DNA from: CAYRGG01 sp964423745
GTDB lineage: Bacteria; Pseudomonadota; Gammaproteobacteria; Competibacterales; Competibacteraceae
Direction: 5' to 3'
Assembly (NCBI GenBank): GCA_964423745.1
Contig: CAYRGG010000109.1
Location: forward strand, 1-8,627
DNA: 8,627 bases
The notes below the pieces were generated by a model, which ran no database searches, was not told the DNA's origin, and saw nothing but the letters and a program-made list of their open reading frames with translations. Both the position numbers and the translations under genes were made by a program. Numbering within the stretch: position 1 is the first letter of the stretch; each line of letters starts with the position of its first letter. This document shows positions 6,404-8,627 of the stretch, piece by piece.

Positions 6404-6575
6404 TTTACTATCCCGCACATTTAAAAAAATATTCTCAATTATATGCAGGATATGTATGTCAAAAGTCATTATTGACGTTCCTGGTTTCACTTTTTTTTGA
6501 CATCTTCTTAACATACTTTTCACAGGGTTAATCCTAGACTGTTGGTTATCAAAAAGACTTACCGGGAGCGCTCGC
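6404..6575 (+). promoter_or_regulatory. AT-rich leader before the exported-protein/RND genes
   Basis: This non-coding stretch is where plus-strand transcription must begin. A TTGACA occurs at 6497-6502 and TTAACA at 6508-6513, with TAATCC (6529-6534) and TAGACT (6535-6540) as poor -10 candidates. No pair has both good hexamers and a 16-18 base spacing, so I do not name a promoter. GGGAG at 6564-6568 is the ribosome site of the next gene. Confidence 0.35.
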
Positions 6576-6887
6576 GTGAAAAACAATTTAACCCTAATAA
6601 TAAGCATTTGCGCCATTTGTATCTCAAGTTATGCAGCAATCGCTGTGCCTATCAACGGTATTAGTGAAAATAGGCCACTGCTTGATGCTATATACGATCA
6701 ACAGGCTCATTCAATTATCCAGGTTGTAAGATATGATCGCGCTGGCAACCTAGCATCCTTGTGGCACCGGCTTTATATCACTGATCCAAACTTTTCTAAG
6801 GCATTGGCTGTCTCAAATCAAGATAAGCGGTCAGATAAAGCAGCCCGCCTGAATTGCCAAACTTTCTTTTGTTTGGATAACCATTAA
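6576..6887 (+). CDS. Small predicted exported protein of unknown function
   Basis: I do not recognise this 103-residue protein. The start is GTG (6576-6578), supported by GGGAG seven bases upstream. Residues 1-23 look like a Sec signal peptide: MKNN, a hydrophobic run LTLIISICAICISSYAAI, and a plausible cleavage after the AIA at 21-23. There is no lipobox, so it is probably periplasmic and not a lipoprotein. The mature part is about 80 residues, with two cysteines near the end (C94 and C99 in NCQTFFCLDNH) that could form a disulphide. The gene ends 57 bases before the RND adaptor and may be co-transcribed with it; a role in the efflux operon is only a guess from position. A ribosome site plus signal peptide make it likely real. 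Confidence 0.6.
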   Translation: MKNNLTLIISICAICISSYAAIAVPINGISENRPLLDAIYDQQAHSIIQVVRYDRAGNLASLWHRLYITDPNFSKALAVSNQDKRSDKAARLNCQTFFCLDNH

Positions 6888-6944
6888 GATCATTGCTTAA
6901 ATGATAAATCCACCTATTTCCTGCATGGACCTTTATATGAGGTT

Positions 6945-8018
6945 ATGAGCAAATATATTTTTGCTATTGTTGCAATCACTGTTGTTATAGCATTGATTGG
7001 TCTTGCCACCTACAGTAACTTTACAGCTAATTCCCAAGCTGCCGTTTCTCCTCCGACAGCAGTTACCCCTGTCGTTGTCGCGTTTGTAAGGCAAGCGGAG
7101 TTTGCAGAACGGTTAGAAGCCATTGGCACTGCCCAGGCTAATGAATCCATTACCATTACGGCTCAAGTCACTGAAACCGTGCGGCGGGTAAATTTTGAAG
7201 ACGGCATGCTGGTTGACCAGGGTGATGTCTTGGTGGAACTCACTGATGCGGAAGAAAATGCCGAGCTGCGCGAAGCACAGATTGCCTTGGATGAAGCGGA
7301 AAAACAGTTGCGCCGGGTAGCCAATCTGGTGCAAAGGGATCTGACAACCCAGGCACAATTAGATGAACAGCGGGCCGAACGGGATCGCTTGCAAGCGCAA
7401 GTTGAAGTTATCAACGCACGCCTCGCAGACCGGCTTATTCGTGCGCCCTTCAGTGGTGTTCTCGGTTTTCGTGAGGTGAGTCCAGGGGCTCTAATCACTC
7501 CTGGCGATACGATTACCACGCTGGATGATACCCGCGTTATTAAATTGGATTTTCCTATTCCGGAAGCTTTTCTAGCCACCTTGGAGATGGGTCAGGAAGT
7601 CATTGCCCATAGCGTCACTTATCCAGGCCGTACCTTTCAGGGACGAGTCACCGGTATAGACTCCCGGGTTGACCCTGTGACCCGGGCTGTTACTGTGCGG
7701 GCTGTAATACCTAACCCAGACCGATTACTCAAACCGGGTAAGCTACTCACCGTTGAACTCATAAAGGATCGGCGTCAGTCTTTGATGATCCCCGAAGAAG
7801 CATTAGTACCCTTACGGGACCAGCAATTTGTGTTTGTGGTCAATGATGGTGACACGGTGGATAGAGTGGAGGTTGATATTGGCCGTCGCCGTCCGGGTAG
7901 CGTTGAAGTGTTGAGTGGTCTTTCCGAACAGCAACAGGTGGTTATTGAAGGCACCAACCGAATAGGTCCGGGAAGTCCAGTGACCATTCAAGAGATTCGG
8001 GAGCAGAGCGACCAATGA
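6945..8018 (+). CDS. RND efflux periplasmic adaptor (membrane fusion protein)
   Basis: Periplasmic adaptor of a resistance-nodulation-division efflux system, which links the inner-membrane pump to an outer-membrane channel. It is 357 residues, a normal length. It has an N-terminal membrane anchor (about 4-24) with no lipobox cysteine; a first half of the lipoyl-like domain (SITITAQVTETVRRVNFEDGMLVDQGDVLVEL, 68-99); a short alpha-hairpin coiled coil (about 101-162); the second lipoyl half (RLIRAPFSGVLGFREVSPGALITPGDTITTL, 163-193); a beta-barrel (about 198-272, with TYPGRTFQGRVTGIDSRVDPVTRAVTVRA); and a membrane-proximal domain to the end. The family resembles MexH/VexE-type adaptors. GAGG lies only two bases before the ATG, so initiation may be weak, but the hydrophobic start fits well. 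It overlaps the pump gene by ATGA, giving a coupled operon. Confidence 0.93.
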   Translation: MSKYIFAIVAITVVIALIGLATYSNFTANSQAAVSPPTAVTPVVVAFVRQAEFAERLEAIGTAQANESITITAQVTETVRRVNFEDGMLVDQGDVLVELTDAEENAELREAQIALDEAEKQLRRVANLVQRDLTTQAQLDEQRAERDRLQAQVEVINARLADRLIRAPFSGVLGFREVSPGALITPGDTITTLDDTRVIKLDFPIPEAFLATLEMGQEVIAHSVTYPGRTFQGRVTGIDSRVDPVTRAVTVRAVIPNPDRLLKPGKLLTVELIKDRRQSLMIPEEALVPLRDQQFVFVVNDGDTVDRVEVDIGRRRPGSVEVLSGLSEQQQVVIEGTNRIGPGSPVTIQEIREQSDQ

Positions 8019-8627
8019 CCCTGTCTGATCTTGCCGTCAAACGGCCTGTGTTTGCAGCTGTGATCAGCTTATTGTTGATCGCCTTTGGTGTATTGTCATT
8101 TTTACGCTTACCGTTACGGGAACTTCCCGATATTGATCCCCCGATAGTTTCCATCGAAACCGGTTACTCCGGTGCTTCAGCCGCTGTGGTGGAAACCCGT
8201 ATCACACAGCTGATTGAAGACCAAGTGAGCGGTATCGAAGGGGTAAAAACTATTGAATCTGTAAGCCGTAATGGACTTTCTGAGATTACCATCGAGTTCA
8301 CCTTGGACCGCGACGTGGATGTGGCTGCCAACGATGTGCGCGATGGGGTATCACGGGTTGTGGATCAACTGCCCGATGAGGCAGATGCCCCAGAAATCAG
8401 CAAAGTAGACGCCGACGCCGATGTGATTGTCTGGTATAACCTATCTAGCTCCACCATGGATCTGCTGCAACTCACCGACTACGCAGATCGCTATATCGTC
8501 GATCAGCTTGCCGTCATCGATGGCGTCGCTCGGGTGCGTATTGGCGGCGCCCAGCGCTATGCCATGCGTATTTGGCTGGATCGTAAGGCCCTGGCTGCTC
8601 GGCAACTGACGGTGGCGGATATCGAGG
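8015..8627 (+). CDS. RND efflux inner-membrane permease (HAE-1 type), N-terminal part
   Basis: Proton-driven inner-membrane pump of the same efflux system; the first 204 codons are in the window and the frame is open at the edge (family length about 1000-1050). Visible are the first membrane helix after LSDLAVKRPVFA (about residues 13-31), the LRELPDIDPPIVSIETGYSGASA segment (about 34-56), VETRITQLIEDQVSGIEGVKTIESVSRNG (58-86) and the start of the porter domain with LPDEADAPEISKVDADADV. These are typical of hydrophobe/amphiphile efflux pumps; the substrate cannot be told. The ATG at 8015-8017 shares bases with the adaptor stop (ATGA). Confidence 0.94.
   Translation, partial: MTLSDLAVKRPVFAAVISLLLIAFGVLSFLRLPLRELPDIDPPIVSIETGYSGASAAVVETRITQLIEDQVSGIEGVKTIESVSRNGLSEITIEFTLDRDVDVAANDVRDGVSRVVDQLPDEADAPEISKVDADADVIVWYNLSSSTMDLLQLTDYADRYIVDQLAVIDGVARVRIGGAQRYAMRIWLDRKALAARQLTVADIE

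Noticed and set aside
6395..6616. 73-codon minus-strand open frame in the divergent intergenic region
   Set aside because: It has no ribosome site or recognisable motif and overlaps the start of the better-supported exported-protein gene.
6889..6905. ATCATT-GCTTA-AATGAT hairpin between the exported protein and the adaptor
   Set aside because: It is a short AT-only-leaning stem without a T run; it is probably chance.
6925..6948. Seven-codon frame MDLYMRL ending in ATGA over the adaptor start
   Set aside because: It is tempting as a leader peptide coupling translation, but it has no ribosome site and is short enough to occur by chance.
7163..7579. 138-codon open frame on the minus strand
   Set aside because: It is a shadow of the RND adaptor coding sequence, with a Ser/Arg-rich composition typical of antisense frames.

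Overview
The window looks like a chromosomal stretch from a gammaproteobacterium-like Gram-negative bacterium. This is inferred from the HAE-1-type RND efflux genes, which imply an outer membrane, and from the style of the type III restriction and AbiE proteins. The sequence does not fix a genus. It has two parts that diverge from a regulatory region at about 6300-6575.

Left part (1-6300, minus strand): a defence island, read from right to left. First comes a type IV toxin-antitoxin pair, AbiEi (antitoxin and repressor) and AbiEii (nucleotidyltransferase toxin), joined by an ATGA overlap. A large inverted-repeat operator and a weaker second copy of it lie in front. After about 150 bases comes a type III restriction-modification locus: mod (4615 to 2309), a DUF488-type gene (2312 to 1416), an unrecognised 279-residue gene (1428 to 589) and the start of res (571 to 56).

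The restriction system is visibly damaged. The mod reading frame is interrupted by two in-frame stops, TAA at 4304-4306 and TAG at 2927-2929. The res gene loses its family homology after codon 172, exactly where a GTAACCGTTCACGGG sequence resembling a transposon end begins. The DUF488 gene and its partner between mod and res are intact, tightly coupled to each other and clearly more AT-rich than the mod and res sequence around them. They look like an accessory module carried inside a type III operon that has since decayed. The target-recognition part of mod is also AT-rich compared with its flanks, as expected of an exchanged specificity domain.

Right part (6576-8627, plus strand): a small predicted exported protein, then an RND periplasmic adaptor and, overlapping it by ATGA, the first 204 codons of the RND inner-membrane pump, which runs off the window. 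No outer-membrane channel or dedicated regulator gene is present here.

The points most worth following are the doubly interrupted mod (with a TAG-ATG junction that could allow re-initiation), the DUF488/279-residue module, and the duplicated AbiEi operator with identical half-site spacing. I saw no RNA genes, CRISPR arrays or att sites.
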